Of a DNA stretch of 64,000 bases, positions 43,062 to 52,265 are shown in pieces (position 1 is the stretch's first letter; every line of letters starts with the position of its first letter). Source of the DNA: Pacificoceanicola sp048553275 (GTDB taxonomy: Bacteria; Pseudomonadota; Alphaproteobacteria; Rhodobacterales; Rhodobacteraceae); contig NZ_JBLZMW010000021.1 in assembly GCF_048553275.1 (NCBI RefSeq), positions 1-64,000 of the forward strand. Direction: 5' to 3'. A model generated the notes under the pieces. The model searched no databases. It saw only the letters and a program-made list of their open reading frames with translations, and was not told where the DNA came from. A program made the position numbers and the translations under genes.

Positions 43062-45107
43062 ATGACCAATACCCAAGACCCCCTCGTCATTTTCACCCCC
43101 TCCGGCAAGCGCGGACGCTTTGCCGTGGGCACGCCTGTCCTGACCGCCGCGCGGCAGCTTGGCGTCGATCTGGACTCCGTCTGTGGCGGGCGCGGCATCT
43201 GCTCCAAATGCCAGATCACCCCCGCATACGGCGATTTTTCCAAACATGGCGTGCATGTGGCTTTGGACGCCCTTTCGGAATGGAACAACGTCGAACAGCG
43301 GTATCAGGACAAACGCGGGCTGAAGGCGGGTCGGCGTCTGGGCTGTCAGGCAACCGTTCAGGGCGACGTGGTCATCGACGTTCCCCCCGAAAGCCAGGTG
43401 CACCGGCAGGTGGTGCGCAAAGCCGCAAGCGCGCGCGTTATTGAAATGGATCCGGCCACGCGGCTCTTCTACATTGAGGTCGATGAGCCGGACATGCACG
43501 AGCCGACCGGTGATCTCGAACGCGTGGCGCGTGCGCTCAAGGCCCAATGGGATATCGCCGATATCACCGCCGAGTTTTCCGTGCTGCGCACCCTGCAGAC
43601 AGTGCTGCGCAAGGGCGCGTGGAAGATAACCGTCGCGCTCCACAAGGCAGGCGACAGTGCCCCGCGCATCACCGCCGCCTGGCCCGGCCTGCACGAGGGC
43701 GGCCTCTACGGTCTTGCCATCGACCTCGGCTCGACCACAATCGCGGCCCATCTGACCAGCCTCGAAACCGGTCTGGTCGCGGCATCCTCGGGCATCATGA
43801 ATCCGCAGATCCGCTTTGGCGAAGACCTGATGAGCCGCGTCTCCTATGCGATGATGAACCCCGGCGGGGATCAGGAGATGACCCGCGCCGTGCGCGAGGC
43901 CCTTGACACGTTGACCCTGGATATCGCCAGGGACGCTGGCATTGCGCCATCGCTGATCCTCGAAACCGTCTTTGTCTGCAATCCGGTGATGCATCACCTT
44001 CTGCTTGGCATCGACCCGGTGGAGCTTGGTCAAGCGCCCTTCGCGCTGGCCACCTCCAAGTCTCTCTCTCTCTCGGCATCGGATCTGGACCTGACCGCCC
44101 TGCCTGCCTCCGCCCAGATTTATGTGCTGCCTTGCATTGCGGGCCACGTGGGGGCGGACGCCGCCGCCGTGGCGCTATCGGAAGAGCCGGGCAAGAGCGA
44201 GGACCTCGCGCTGATCGTCGATGTCGGCACAAACGCGGAAATCCTTCTCGGCGACAAGAGCCGCGTGCTTGCGTGCTCTTCGCCCACCGGCCCCGCTTTT
44301 GAAGGAGCGCAGATCAGCTCCGGACAGCGCGCCGCGCCCGGCGCCATCGAGGCGATCCGCATCGACCCCGTGACCAAGGAACCGCGGTTCCGAGTCATCG
44401 GGTGCGAAAAGTGGTCGGATGAGGACGGATTTTGGGACGAAACCGCACAGTCGGGCATCACCGGCATCTGTGGTTCCGGAATCATCGAGGCGGTGGCCGA
44501 GATGCGCATCGCCGGGCTGCTGGACTCCAAAGGTCTGATCGGCTCCGCAGAACAGACAGGCACGGCACGCAGCATCCCGGAAGGCCGCACCCACGCCTAC
44601 CTGATCCATGACGCCAGCGCCGAGGGCGGACCGCGCATCACCGTGACCCAGGGCGACATTCGCGCCATCCAATTGGCCAAATCCGCGCTCTACGCCGGGG
44701 CGCGCCTTCTGATGGACGAGCGCGGCGTAGACAAGGTCGACCGGGTTGTCCTTGCCGGGGCCTTCGGAGCCCATATCTCACCTCTGCATGCCATGGTGCT
44801 TGGGATGATCCCGGACGTGCCGTTGGACAAGGTCACAAGCGCTGGCAATGCCGCCGGCACCGGGGCGCGCATTGCGCTGTGCAATGTCGGAGCCCGGCGT
44901 GAAATCGAACGGGTGGTGCGCGAGATTACCAAGGTCGAGACCGCAATCGAACCGAAGTTCCAGGAGCATTTCGTCAACGCCAACGCCATCCCGCACGCCA
45001 CCGATCCCTTCCCGGAGCTTGGCAAGATAACCACCCTTCCGAACGTGAGCTTCAACACCGGCAGCGGCGGTGACGGCGGCGGGCGCAGGCGCCGGAAACG
45101 CGGTTAA
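43062..45107 (+). CDS. RACo-like corrinoid-activating protein (ferredoxin plus ASKHA)
   Basis: A 681-residue protein. The N-terminal [2Fe-2S] ferredoxin domain has C41, C47, C50 and C95. A linker domain is followed by an ASKHA ATPase (YGLAIDLGSTTIAAHL; LALIVDVGTNAEILLG; VVLAGAFGAHI). This matches RACo/RamA-type reductive activators, which reduce Co(II) corrinoid proteins back to Co(I) for methyl transfer. No corrinoid protein or methyltransferase gene lies nearby in the window, so its partner is encoded elsewhere. The C-terminus ends in a glycine/arginine tail. Confidence 0.87.
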   Translation: MTNTQDPLVIFTPSGKRGRFAVGTPVLTAARQLGVDLDSVCGGRGICSKCQITPAYGDFSKHGVHVALDALSEWNNVEQRYQDKRGLKAGRRLGCQATVQGDVVIDVPPESQVHRQVVRKAASARVIEMDPATRLFYIEVDEPDMHEPTGDLERVARALKAQWDIADITAEFSVLRTLQTVLRKGAWKITVALHKAGDSAPRITAAWPGLHEGGLYGLAIDLGSTTIAAHLTSLETGLVAASSGIMNPQIRFGEDLMSRVSYAMMNPGGDQEMTRAVREALDTLTLDIARDAGIAPSLILETVFVCNPVMHHLLLGIDPVELGQAPFALATSKSLSLSASDLDLTALPASAQIYVLPCIAGHVGADAAAVALSEEPGKSEDLALIVDVGTNAEILLGDKSRVLACSSPTGPAFEGAQISSGQRAAPGAIEAIRIDPVTKEPRFRVIGCEKWSDEDGFWDETAQSGITGICGSGIIEAVAEMRIAGLLDSKGLIGSAEQTGTARSIPEGRTHAYLIHDASAEGGPRITVTQGDIRAIQLAKSALYAGARLLMDERGVDKVDRVVLAGAFGAHISPLHAMVLGMIPDVPLDKVTSAGNAAGTGARIALCNVGARREIERVVREITKVETAIEPKFQEHFVNANAIPHATDPFPELGKITTLPNVSFNTGSGGDGGGRRRRKRG

Positions 45108-45285
45108 CCCCTCCCGCTCGCACGGGGCGCGGCCGAGTGATGGCAAGGCAGACGGGACACCCCGGTCTTGGGCGAGAGCAGCCCTATGCCGACGGGGTGA
45201 ACTATCCGGGCTGCGCAAAATTGCGCAAGCATGATGCAATGCCTCTTGCACGGCCCCTGTGCCATCGCTAGATAAAGCGGCGAGC

Positions 45286-45359
45286 GCGGGTATGGTGAAA
45301 AGGTATCACGGCAGCTTCCCAAGCTTTAGTTACGAGTTCGATTCTCGTTACCCGCTCCA
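45286..45359 (+). tRNA. tRNA-Gly(CCC)
   Basis: A 74-nt cloverleaf: acceptor GCGGGTA/TACCCGC, D arm GTGA/TCAC, anticodon loop TTCCCAA giving anticodon CCC, T arm ACGAG-TTCGATT-CTCGT, discriminator T and encoded CCA. The outer two anticodon-stem pairs are irregular (G.T and C.T), the inner three are Watson-Crick. Confidence 0.92.
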
Positions 45360-45370
45360 AGTTTCCGAAA

Positions 45371-46483
45371 TCATGCATGAAGCGACAGCCGTTGGCGCAG
45401 CTGCGTCACAGAGTGTCGAATGTCATCCCGGATCGGCCCGCCTCGCGGCGCATCCAGAAGCGTGGTGAGCAGTGTTTCCGATGGCCTGCCGGTCCGGTGC
45501 CAGGCAAGCGCCCGCATCACGCTTTGCGCTGGCTGCGGGAGACGTTCCGGCACGTCGAATCCGGAAATCTCGGCCCAAATCCCGCTCCAGCACCGGGCCA
45601 CGGACCACGGGTTGTAACCGCCGCCACCCGAAACGATCAACCGTGGCGCAAGCGCGCGCAAGGCTGCGACTGCCGCGCGGTGGCACCGGTTTGACAGAGC
45701 CAACCGTGAGAGCGGATCTTCGGCAAGGGCATCCGCGCCACATTGCAGGAAAATCGCCTCGGGTTTGAAGTCCGCGACCGCAGGCAGGATCAATTCGGTC
45801 ATCACAAAAGCAAATTCGTCATCATTGAAGCCACGCGGAACCGGCAGGTTGAATGCAGCGCCGTCAGCCGTATCTTCAAGCAGGCCAGTAAACGGCCATC
45901 GCCCGGCCTCATGCACGGAAATCATCCGGACCTGTTCGGAGCCTGAAAATCCGGCCTCAACCCCGTCACCATGATGCGCGTCGATATCGACATAGACTAC
46001 GCGGGAAAGGCCCATGGCGAGAAGTCGCTTGATCGTCAAAACCGGCTCATTGAGGTAGCAAAAGCCTGCTGCACGATCGGCAAACCCGTGGTGCGTACCG
46101 CCGCCAGGATTGTAAACCACCCCGCCCCGCGCGACGAGTTCCGCCGCGAGCAACCCGCCCCCTGCCGCTGTCGCTGGACGGCGAAACATCTCCGGAAAAA
46201 CCGGGTTCGACAGGGTCCCGAGACCATGACGCGCCCGCACCGCGTCACTGACAAGTCCGGCCTCTTCTGCCGTGATCAGAGCGTTGACGTAGTTTTCGGT
46301 ATGAAAAGCGGTCAATGCTGCCGGTTTCGCACGTGGGGATGTGCGAAATTGGCCCTCCGGGAGCCACCCAAGCGCTCGGCAGAGGTCAGTAACAGCCGGC
46401 ACCCGCTCGACCGACAAGGGGTGCAGCCGCCCATAACTGGACCCGCGATAAATGCGCGATCCGATAAAAACCGGCGCCGTCAT
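45371..46483 (-). CDS. Histone-deacetylase-family (AcuC-like) deacetylase
   Basis: A 370-residue zinc deacetylase of the arginase/deacetylase fold. The catalytic motifs are NPGGGTHHGFADRAAGFCYLNE and YVDIDAHHGDG (Asp and His zinc ligands), with the third ligand in QCGADALAEDPLSRL. GGGGYN is also typical. It could deacetylate acetyl-lysine proteins or small amines. Its start overlaps the stop of the Lrp-type regulator by 4 nt (ATGA), so the two are co-translated. Confidence 0.87.
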   Translation of the reverse strand: MTAPVFIGSRIYRGSSYGRLHPLSVERVPAVTDLCRALGWLPEGQFRTSPRAKPAALTAFHTENYVNALITAEEAGLVSDAVRARHGLGTLSNPVFPEMFRRPATAAGGGLLAAELVARGGVVYNPGGGTHHGFADRAAGFCYLNEPVLTIKRLLAMGLSRVVYVDIDAHHGDGVEAGFSGSEQVRMISVHEAGRWPFTGLLEDTADGAAFNLPVPRGFNDDEFAFVMTELILPAVADFKPEAIFLQCGADALAEDPLSRLALSNRCHRAAVAALRALAPRLIVSGGGGYNPWSVARCWSGIWAEISGFDVPERLPQPAQSVMRALAWHRTGRPSETLLTTLLDAPRGGPIRDDIRHSVTQLRQRLSLHA

Positions 46484-46917
46484 CGTCCGGGATGCCGCGT
46501 CGACAATAGCAGGGAGGTCTCAGAGGTGGCCACCCCGTCCAGCCGCCTGATCCGGTCCAGCACACGGTCCAGCGTTTCGAGATCCCGCGCCCCAAGCTCC
46601 ACAATCACATCCCATCGGCCATTGGTCGAATGGACCGCGCGTGCCTCCGGAAGGCCCAAAATCTGCCGCTTGATCCGGTCTGCTCCGCGCCCTTCGATGC
46701 CGATCATCATCAGCGCCCGAACCGCATCCGCGCTCACATCATCTTTGAGTACAACCGAGAATCCAAGGATGACTCCGGCGGCGCGCAGTCGCTCGATACG
46801 GCTGCGCACCGTGGTTCGCGACAGCCCCAATTGCAGCGCCAGATCCGAGAGCGCCGCGCGGGCATCGAACCGCAGTGCCGCGATCAGCCGGTGATCCACA
46901 TCGTCCAGTTCGGCCAT
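46480..46917 (-). CDS. Lrp/AsnC-family regulator
   Basis: A 145-residue regulator. The N-terminal helix-turn-helix (LDDVDHRLIAALRFDARAALSDLALQLGLSRTTVRSRIERL) is followed by a RAM-type ligand domain (GRWDVIVELGARDLETLDRVLDRIRRLDGV). It is divergent from arginase, with 108 nt between the starts, so it probably responds to arginine or ornithine and controls both directions. Confidence 0.87.
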   Translation of the reverse strand: MAELDDVDHRLIAALRFDARAALSDLALQLGLSRTTVRSRIERLRAAGVILGFSVVLKDDVSADAVRALMMIGIEGRGADRIKRQILGLPEARAVHSTNGRWDVIVELGARDLETLDRVLDRIRRLDGVATSETSLLLSTRHPGR

Positions 46918-47025
46918 TTATCGCTCCGTTTTGGTTAATATAACGTCAATTCGCACAAAATGAAGCCTTAACCCCTTCGCGTTTTGAACAGACACTCGGA
47001 ACAACGCAGGCGAAACAGGACACGT

Positions 47026-47949
47026 ATGATGACAAAGGATATTCTATTGATCGGCGCGCCAGTCGACAGTGGCAAAACCCGCAAGGGCTGCCTCATGGGG
47101 CCTGATGCCTATCGCATCGCCCGCCTTCCCGATGCACTGTCCGACCTTGGGCATCGCGTCGTGGACCTGGGCAATGTACAGCCGGACGCGGTTGACCTGG
47201 CCGAGCACGCCCATCTTCATGAACTTCCGGCGACCATAGGCTGGACCGCCGCTCTCAGCGCGGCCGCGACCAAAGCGATGGCGCGCGGCTTGCCGGTCTT
47301 TATGGGCGGTGATCACGCCCTCAGCCTCGGCACGGTGCATGGCGTTGCTGCCCACGCCGCCGCGCAAAATCGTCCGCAATTCGTGCTCTGGCTCGATGCG
47401 CATTCCGATTTTCACACCCCGAAGACCACAGACTCCGGCAATCTCCATGGCACGCCGCTGGCCTATGTGACGGGGCGTCCCGGCTTTGACGGCTTCCCTG
47501 CCGTGCCGCATCCGATCCCCGAAGAAAACCTCTGCATTCTCGGGTTGCGCTCGGTCGATGGCGCGGAACGCGCCGCGCTGGAGGCGTCCAGCATCCACCG
47601 GTTCGACATGCGGGCGATTGACGAGCAGGGTGTGACGGCGCTGCTGAAACCCTTCTTGCAGAAGGTCGCGGAGGCGAATGGCCTGCTGCATGTCTCGCTT
47701 GATGTGGATTTTCTCGACCCTGCTGCCGCGCCTGCGGTTGGCACAACGGTCCCGGGTGGCGCTACGGTGCGTGAAGCGCATCTGGTCATGGAAATGATCC
47801 ACGACAGCGGCCTGATGTCCTCGATGGATCTCGTGGAGCTCAACCCGATGCTTGATGAGCGGGGTCGCACCGCGCAGGTGATGGTGGATCTGTGTGCCTC
47901 GGCGCTTGGCCGCAAAGTGTTTGATCGCCCCACGCCAAGAGGTCTCTGA
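47026..47949 (+). CDS. rocF: Arginase
   Basis: A 307-residue manganese enzyme hydrolysing L-arginine to ornithine and urea. Motifs are GGDHALSLGTVHG, WLDAHSDFHTP, NLHGTPLAYVTG and SLDVDFLDPAAAPAVGTTVPGG, typical of true arginase. The start at 47026 (MMTKDILLIGAPVDSG) has AGGA upstream. It is followed by ornithine cyclodeaminase, making a two-step arginine-to-proline route. Confidence 0.93.
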   Translation: MMTKDILLIGAPVDSGKTRKGCLMGPDAYRIARLPDALSDLGHRVVDLGNVQPDAVDLAEHAHLHELPATIGWTAALSAAATKAMARGLPVFMGGDHALSLGTVHGVAAHAAAQNRPQFVLWLDAHSDFHTPKTTDSGNLHGTPLAYVTGRPGFDGFPAVPHPIPEENLCILGLRSVDGAERAALEASSIHRFDMRAIDEQGVTALLKPFLQKVAEANGLLHVSLDVDFLDPAAAPAVGTTVPGGATVREAHLVMEMIHDSGLMSSMDLVELNPMLDERGRTAQVMVDLCASALGRKVFDRPTPRGL

Positions 47950-48030
47950 AATCCCCTTTCCCCGATGCTGCGGGCATCCGGGATCATGCCCGAACACCCG
48001 AAAATCGTCCTCGAATTCCAGGAATCTCTC

Positions 48031-49086
48031 ATGCAACCGTCCGAAAAAGCCCTCGTTCCCTTTGTGTCCGTCGATCACATGATGCAGTTGATCCACCGGA
48101 TCGGCCTACCCCGGATGCTCTGCGGGATTGCCGGGGCGATCGAAGAAGATTTTCGCCGTTGGGAGCAGTTTGACAAGACACCGCGCGTCGCCGCGCACAG
48201 CGATGTGGGGGTGATCGAACTGATGCCCACGGCGGATGAGACGCATTACGCCTTCAAATATGTGAACGGTCATCCCAAGAACACGCGCGAGGGCCTGCAG
48301 ACGGTCACGGCCTTTGGCCTGCTGGCGGACATGCACACAGGGTATCCGCTGCTGCTGTCGGAGATGACCCTTCTCACCGCGCTGCGCACTGCGGCAATGT
48401 CGGCGCTGGCGGCGAAATACCTTGCGCCAGAAAACGCAAGAACCATGGCGATGATCGGCAATGGTGCGCAATCGGAATTCCAATGTCTGGCGATGGCGTC
48501 CCTGATCGGCATCGACACCGTGCGGCTCTATGATAAGGACCCACAGGCCACTGCGAAATGCGCGGCCAACCTCGCGGGTCGTGGCCTGACCATCGTGCGT
48601 TGCGACAGCGCCGAAGCGGCCATCGAAGGGGCACAGATCATTACCACCTGCACAGCGGACAAGAAAAGCGCGACGATCCTGACAGGAAACATGGTCGGCC
48701 CGGGCGTGCACATCAACGCCATTGGCGGCGACTGTCCGGGCAAGACGGAACTGGCGCCGGACATTCTCGACCGTGCCGATGTTTACGTCGAATACCCCGA
48801 ACAGACCCGCATCGAGGGCGAGATTCAACAAATGCCTCAGGACCATCCGGTCACCGAACTCTGGCAAGTCTTTACAGGTTTGAGAAAGGGCCGCCGGGAC
48901 GCGCAGCAGATCACCCTCTTCGACAGCGTCGGCTTTGCCATCGAGGATTTCAGCGCCCTGCGTTACGTGCACGAAAAGGCTTTGGAAACCGGACTGAGCC
49001 TGCCGCTGGACCTGCTGGCCGATCCGGACGATCCGCGCGATCTGTTCGGGATGCTGATGCGCGCGGGCGGGGCACAAGCGGCCTGA
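48031..49086 (+). CDS. Ornithine cyclodeaminase
   Basis: A 351-residue NAD-dependent enzyme of the mu-crystallin family, converting ornithine to proline and ammonia. The nucleotide-binding motif is AMIGNGAQSEFQ near residue 135; MTLLTALRTAAMSALAAKYLA and INAIGGDCPGKTEL are hallmark stretches. The start at 48031 (MQPSEKALVPFVSVDHM) is preferred over an upstream ATG in frame because AGGA lies at the right distance. Confidence 0.92.
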   Translation: MQPSEKALVPFVSVDHMMQLIHRIGLPRMLCGIAGAIEEDFRRWEQFDKTPRVAAHSDVGVIELMPTADETHYAFKYVNGHPKNTREGLQTVTAFGLLADMHTGYPLLLSEMTLLTALRTAAMSALAAKYLAPENARTMAMIGNGAQSEFQCLAMASLIGIDTVRLYDKDPQATAKCAANLAGRGLTIVRCDSAEAAIEGAQIITTCTADKKSATILTGNMVGPGVHINAIGGDCPGKTELAPDILDRADVYVEYPEQTRIEGEIQQMPQDHPVTELWQVFTGLRKGRRDAQQITLFDSVGFAIEDFSALRYVHEKALETGLSLPLDLLADPDDPRDLFGMLMRAGGAQAA

Positions 49087-49153
49087 AATCAGCAACTTCG
49101 GCGTGACAGCGGCCCATGGGTCTGGCATGACAGCCAAAACCTCGGAGCCCGCC

Positions 49154-49297
49154 ATGACCCACCGGCTTGCCATCATTCTGGGACTTCTGATCATCGTCGC
49201 ATTCGCTGTCGATTACGCGTTTTATGATACCAAGCATTTGGTCTTTCTCGCCAAGAAAATGCTCGATCTGATCGAATGGCTCGCATTCTGGCGCTGA
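49154..49297 (+). CDS. Small single-span membrane protein
   Basis: A 47-residue product, MTHRLAIILGLLIIVAFAVDY then a polar stretch and an amphipathic tail. One membrane helix is predicted at about 4-20. Small proteins of this kind sit near gap in related genomes. The start is weakly supported; there is no strong ribosome binding site. Confidence 0.55.
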   Translation: MTHRLAIILGLLIIVAFAVDYAFYDTKHLVFLAKKMLDLIEWLAFWR

Positions 49298-49457
49298 TCG
49301 GGCACTGAGGGTTTCGATACGGCCTTTCCTGTTACACAGGACGGGCTAAGCTCCGAAAAACCGACATCTTGCGGCGCTCTGGCGTTGACTTTCTTGGCTG
49401 GCTTTGATTGTTAGCGTTAACAGCCGCACACACCTCTTGGCACAAAGGGAGAGTTCC

Positions 49458-50459
49458 ATGTCAGTCAAGGTAGCCATCAACGGATTTGGCCGCATCGGCC
49501 GCAACATCCTGCGCGCGATCATCGAATCCGGCCGTACCGATATCGACGTTGTTGCGATCAACGATCTTGGTCCCGTCGAAACCAACGCCCACCTGCTCCA
49601 GTATGACAGCGTGCACGGCCGTTTCCCGGTCGAGGTGACATCCGGCGACGACTGGATCGACGTTGGCCGGGGCAAGATCAAGGTGACCGCCATTCGCAAT
49701 CCCGCCGACCTGCCCTGGAGCGATGTCGACGTGGTGATGGAATGCACCGGTATCTTCACGTCGAAAGAGGCCTGCCAGGCCCATCTGGACAATGGCTCCA
49801 GCCGCGTGCTGATCTCCGCGCCGGGTACCAACGCGGACAAGACGATCGTCTACGGCGTCAACGATGACGTTCTGACCAAGGACGATATCATCGTGTCGAA
49901 CGCCTCCTGCACCACCAATTGCCTGTCACCGGTTGCCAAGGTGCTCAACGACACGGTTGGCATCGTCAAAGGTTTCATGACCACGATCCACAGCTATACC
50001 GGCGATCAGCCGACGCTGGACACCATGCACAAGGATCTCTACCGCGCCCGCGCCGCTGCGCTGTCGATGATCCCGACCTCCACCGGCGCGGCCAAGGCCG
50101 TCGGCCTCGTGCTGCCCGAGTTGAACGGCAAGCTGGACGGGGTTGCCATCCGGGTGCCCACGCCGAATGTTTCGGTCGTGGACCTGACCTTCGAAGCGGC
50201 CCGCGAGACCACTGTCGAAGAAATCAACGCCGCCATCCGCGCCGCCGCCGATGGCCCGCTCAAGGGTATCCTCGGGTACACCGACAAAAAACTGGTGAGC
50301 ACGGACTTCAACCACGATCCGCATTCCTCGATCTTCCACACGGACCAGACGAAGGTCATGGAAGGCACCATGGTGCGCATCCTGACGTGGTATGACAACG
50401 AATGGGGCTTCTCCAACCGGATGTCCGATACCGCCGTTGCCATGGGCAAGTTGATCTGA
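49458..50459 (+). CDS. gap: Glyceraldehyde-3-phosphate dehydrogenase
   Basis: A 333-residue glycolytic/gluconeogenic enzyme. NAD-binding INGFGRIGRN lies at the N-terminus, the active cysteine is in SNASCTTNCLSP, and the C-terminal WYDNEWGFSNRM is intact. AAAGGGAG precedes the start at 49458. A strong terminator follows. Confidence 0.97.
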   Translation: MSVKVAINGFGRIGRNILRAIIESGRTDIDVVAINDLGPVETNAHLLQYDSVHGRFPVEVTSGDDWIDVGRGKIKVTAIRNPADLPWSDVDVVMECTGIFTSKEACQAHLDNGSSRVLISAPGTNADKTIVYGVNDDVLTKDDIIVSNASCTTNCLSPVAKVLNDTVGIVKGFMTTIHSYTGDQPTLDTMHKDLYRARAAALSMIPTSTGAAKAVGLVLPELNGKLDGVAIRVPTPNVSVVDLTFEAARETTVEEINAAIRAAADGPLKGILGYTDKKLVSTDFNHDPHSSIFHTDQTKVMEGTMVRILTWYDNEWGFSNRMSDTAVAMGKLI

Positions 50460-50486
50460 GAAAACGCAAATCGCGAGTCAATCGCA

Positions 50487-50516
50487 CCCCGGTCCGGTCG
50501 CGGGCCGGGGTTTTTT
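50487..50516 (+). terminator. Rho-independent terminator of gap
   Basis: CCCCGGtCCG, gtcg, CGGgCCGGGG, then TTTTTT. It lies 28 nt past the gap stop. Confidence 0.93.
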
Positions 50517-50539
50517 GCATCTTTTTGAGGATCATAACG

Positions 50540-50908
50540 ATGAAACCCAGCTTTTTCCTTCTTGCCCCGCTGGCCCTGTCAGGCTGCCTTTACCAAGCGC
50601 TTGCCCGGCCCGCCGATGCCATTGGCACGAAGGACGGCAAACCGCTTTACGAGACAAGTTGCGAAGTCACGCCCGGCGTTGTCGGACGCCGCGCCCACAT
50701 CGGACCAAATGCTGGCAAGATCATTACGCCGTATTATGCCTGCGAACCGGTTGCACGAAAGACCTGCGCCTCCGGCTTCACACTCACCGACTTAAAGCGC
50801 GGCGGGATACGCTTTGCCACCGACACGATCCAAACCGGCACCATGACCACCCGCAGAACCGTCCGCCTTCAGAAAATCACCATCCAGTTCACCTGCAACG
50901 CGGGCTGA
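50540..50908 (+). CDS. Small lipoprotein
   Basis: A 122-residue protein. The signal peptide ends in a lipobox (LALSGC), so it should be lipidated and membrane-anchored. The mature part has further cysteines (TSCEVTPG, YYACEPV, KTCASGF, FTCNAG) that may pair. GAGG lies 9 nt upstream of the ATG at 50540. Function unknown. Confidence 0.7.
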   Translation: MKPSFFLLAPLALSGCLYQALARPADAIGTKDGKPLYETSCEVTPGVVGRRAHIGPNAGKIITPYYACEPVARKTCASGFTLTDLKRGGIRFATDTIQTGTMTTRRTVRLQKITIQFTCNAG

Positions 50909-50924
50909 GGGCTGAGGGCTGCGA

Positions 50925-51176
50925 TCACCGGTCCGCCTTGCTCTGGGTGGCGGAGACGGCCCCTTTCGCCGCCTTGTACGCCATGGCCGCCTGCGTTGTT
51001 GCGGGGGTCCTCTGCTGCAAGGCACCCGGCGGCAGAAAATGCGTTGCGACCGGTACGGGCGGTGGCGAGCTGGCCTGCGCCGCCCCTGATTTCGCTATAG
51101 ACACTTCCTGCACCAAAGCCGCCCCCCGGCCCGGCGTGCTGGTCAAGGGAAGCGCCGATGCATATCCAATACGCAT
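50925..51176 (-). CDS. Small hypothetical protein
   Basis: An 83-residue frame starting at 51176 (MRIGYASALPLTSTPGRG), with a good GGAGAG site 5 nt upstream. It is proline- and alanine-rich with PPPVPVATHFLPPGALQQRTPATTQAAMAY in the centre. No family recognised. Support is the ribosome binding site and the codon pattern only. Confidence 0.5.
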   Translation of the reverse strand: MRIGYASALPLTSTPGRGAALVQEVSIAKSGAAQASSPPPVPVATHFLPPGALQQRTPATTQAAMAYKAAKGAVSATQSKADR

Positions 51177-51439
51177 TTGGCTCTCCATCCTTGCGAGGCC
51201 ATGCCGCGGCGAAATGACGGGTCTCGAACAGCCTCCAGACCTGACAAGGTTAACCCAGCCTCGGTAAAAAAATCGTTAGCAGCCATACAGGCAAGGGGTT
51301 TGCGCAAAACCCGCGTTAACCCTGCCCCGGTTTCATATGCAATTCCTGCAACGCGGGAAGACCAATCCGACAATTGTTCTGCACTGCAGCGAAGCCTATG
51401 TTGGCGGTAACAGAAACGACTGGATACAGGAGAAAACCA

Positions 51440-51601
51440 ATGAACAGTTTCTTTGACAGCGTACGCATCCGCATGGAAAAGCGCGCAAAATACAACCGCA
51501 CCGTCCGCGAACTGCGCGACATGCCCAAAGACGTGGCCTTCGATCTGGGCATCTATCCCGGTGACGCGCACCGCATCGCCCACGAAGCGGTCTACGGCTG
51601 A
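51440..51601 (+). CDS. DUF1127-like small protein
   Basis: A 53-residue protein with the arginine-rich DUF1127 pattern (KYNRTVRELRDMPKDVAFDLGIYPGDAHRIA). AGGAG lies 7 nt upstream of the ATG at 51440. DUF1127 proteins in alphaproteobacteria have been linked to RNA turnover and phosphate or stress responses; its role here is unknown. Confidence 0.75.
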   Translation: MNSFFDSVRIRMEKRAKYNRTVRELRDMPKDVAFDLGIYPGDAHRIAHEAVYG

Positions 51602-51689
51602 GACGTGCGCCCTTCCAAACGGGCTTTGCCCGCCTCCCTCAAGACCGAGCGCCGATCGCGATCCAACGGATCCCGGACGGCGCTCACCC

Positions 51690-52187
51690 TCAGGCTTTGC
51701 CCAACTTGCTGAGCAGCTTTTGATGCACCGGCGCCGTGACGAATTTTGACACATCCCCATCGAGCCGCGCGATTTCCTTGACAAGCTTCGATGCAATCGC
51801 CTGGTGCCGCGCCTCGGCCATCAGGAACACGGTCTCGACCGAACTGTCGAGCACCCGGTTCATACCAACCATCTGATATTCATACTCGAAATCCGCCACC
51901 GCGCGCAGGCCGCGCACGATGATCTGGGCCCCCACATCGCGGGCACAGTCGATCAGTAGATTTTCGAACGGATGGGCAACAATCTCCGTGCCGGTCTCCT
52001 CCGACAATGCGGCACATTCATCTTCGATCATCATCACGCGCTCTTCGAGAGAGAACAGTGGCCCCTTGTCGCGATTGATCGCAACGCCAATCACCAGCCG
52101 GTCCACAAGCGCCGCCGCACGCCGGATAATGTCTACATGCCCGAGGGTTATCGGGTCAAAAGTGCCGGGGTACAGGCCAATCCGCAT
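51690..52187 (-). CDS. coaD: Pantetheine-phosphate adenylyltransferase
   Basis: A 165-residue enzyme of coenzyme A synthesis, transferring AMP to 4'-phosphopantetheine. The nucleotidyltransferase motif is YPGTFDPITLGHVDII, followed by VRGLRAVADFEYEYQM and the ISSK-like IASKLVKE. I chose 52187 (MRIGLYPG) over 52193 because GGAAAGGG has better spacing to it. Confidence 0.94.
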   Translation of the reverse strand: MRIGLYPGTFDPITLGHVDIIRRAAALVDRLVIGVAINRDKGPLFSLEERVMMIEDECAALSEETGTEIVAHPFENLLIDCARDVGAQIIVRGLRAVADFEYEYQMVGMNRVLDSSVETVFLMAEARHQAIASKLVKEIARLDGDVSKFVTAPVHQKLLSKLGKA

Positions 52188-52265
52188 GGGCATCCCTTTC
52201 CATCACGATGCTGCGCACGCAACAATATTGCGCGAAGGAATGCAACCCGGAATTTTTCCTGACGG

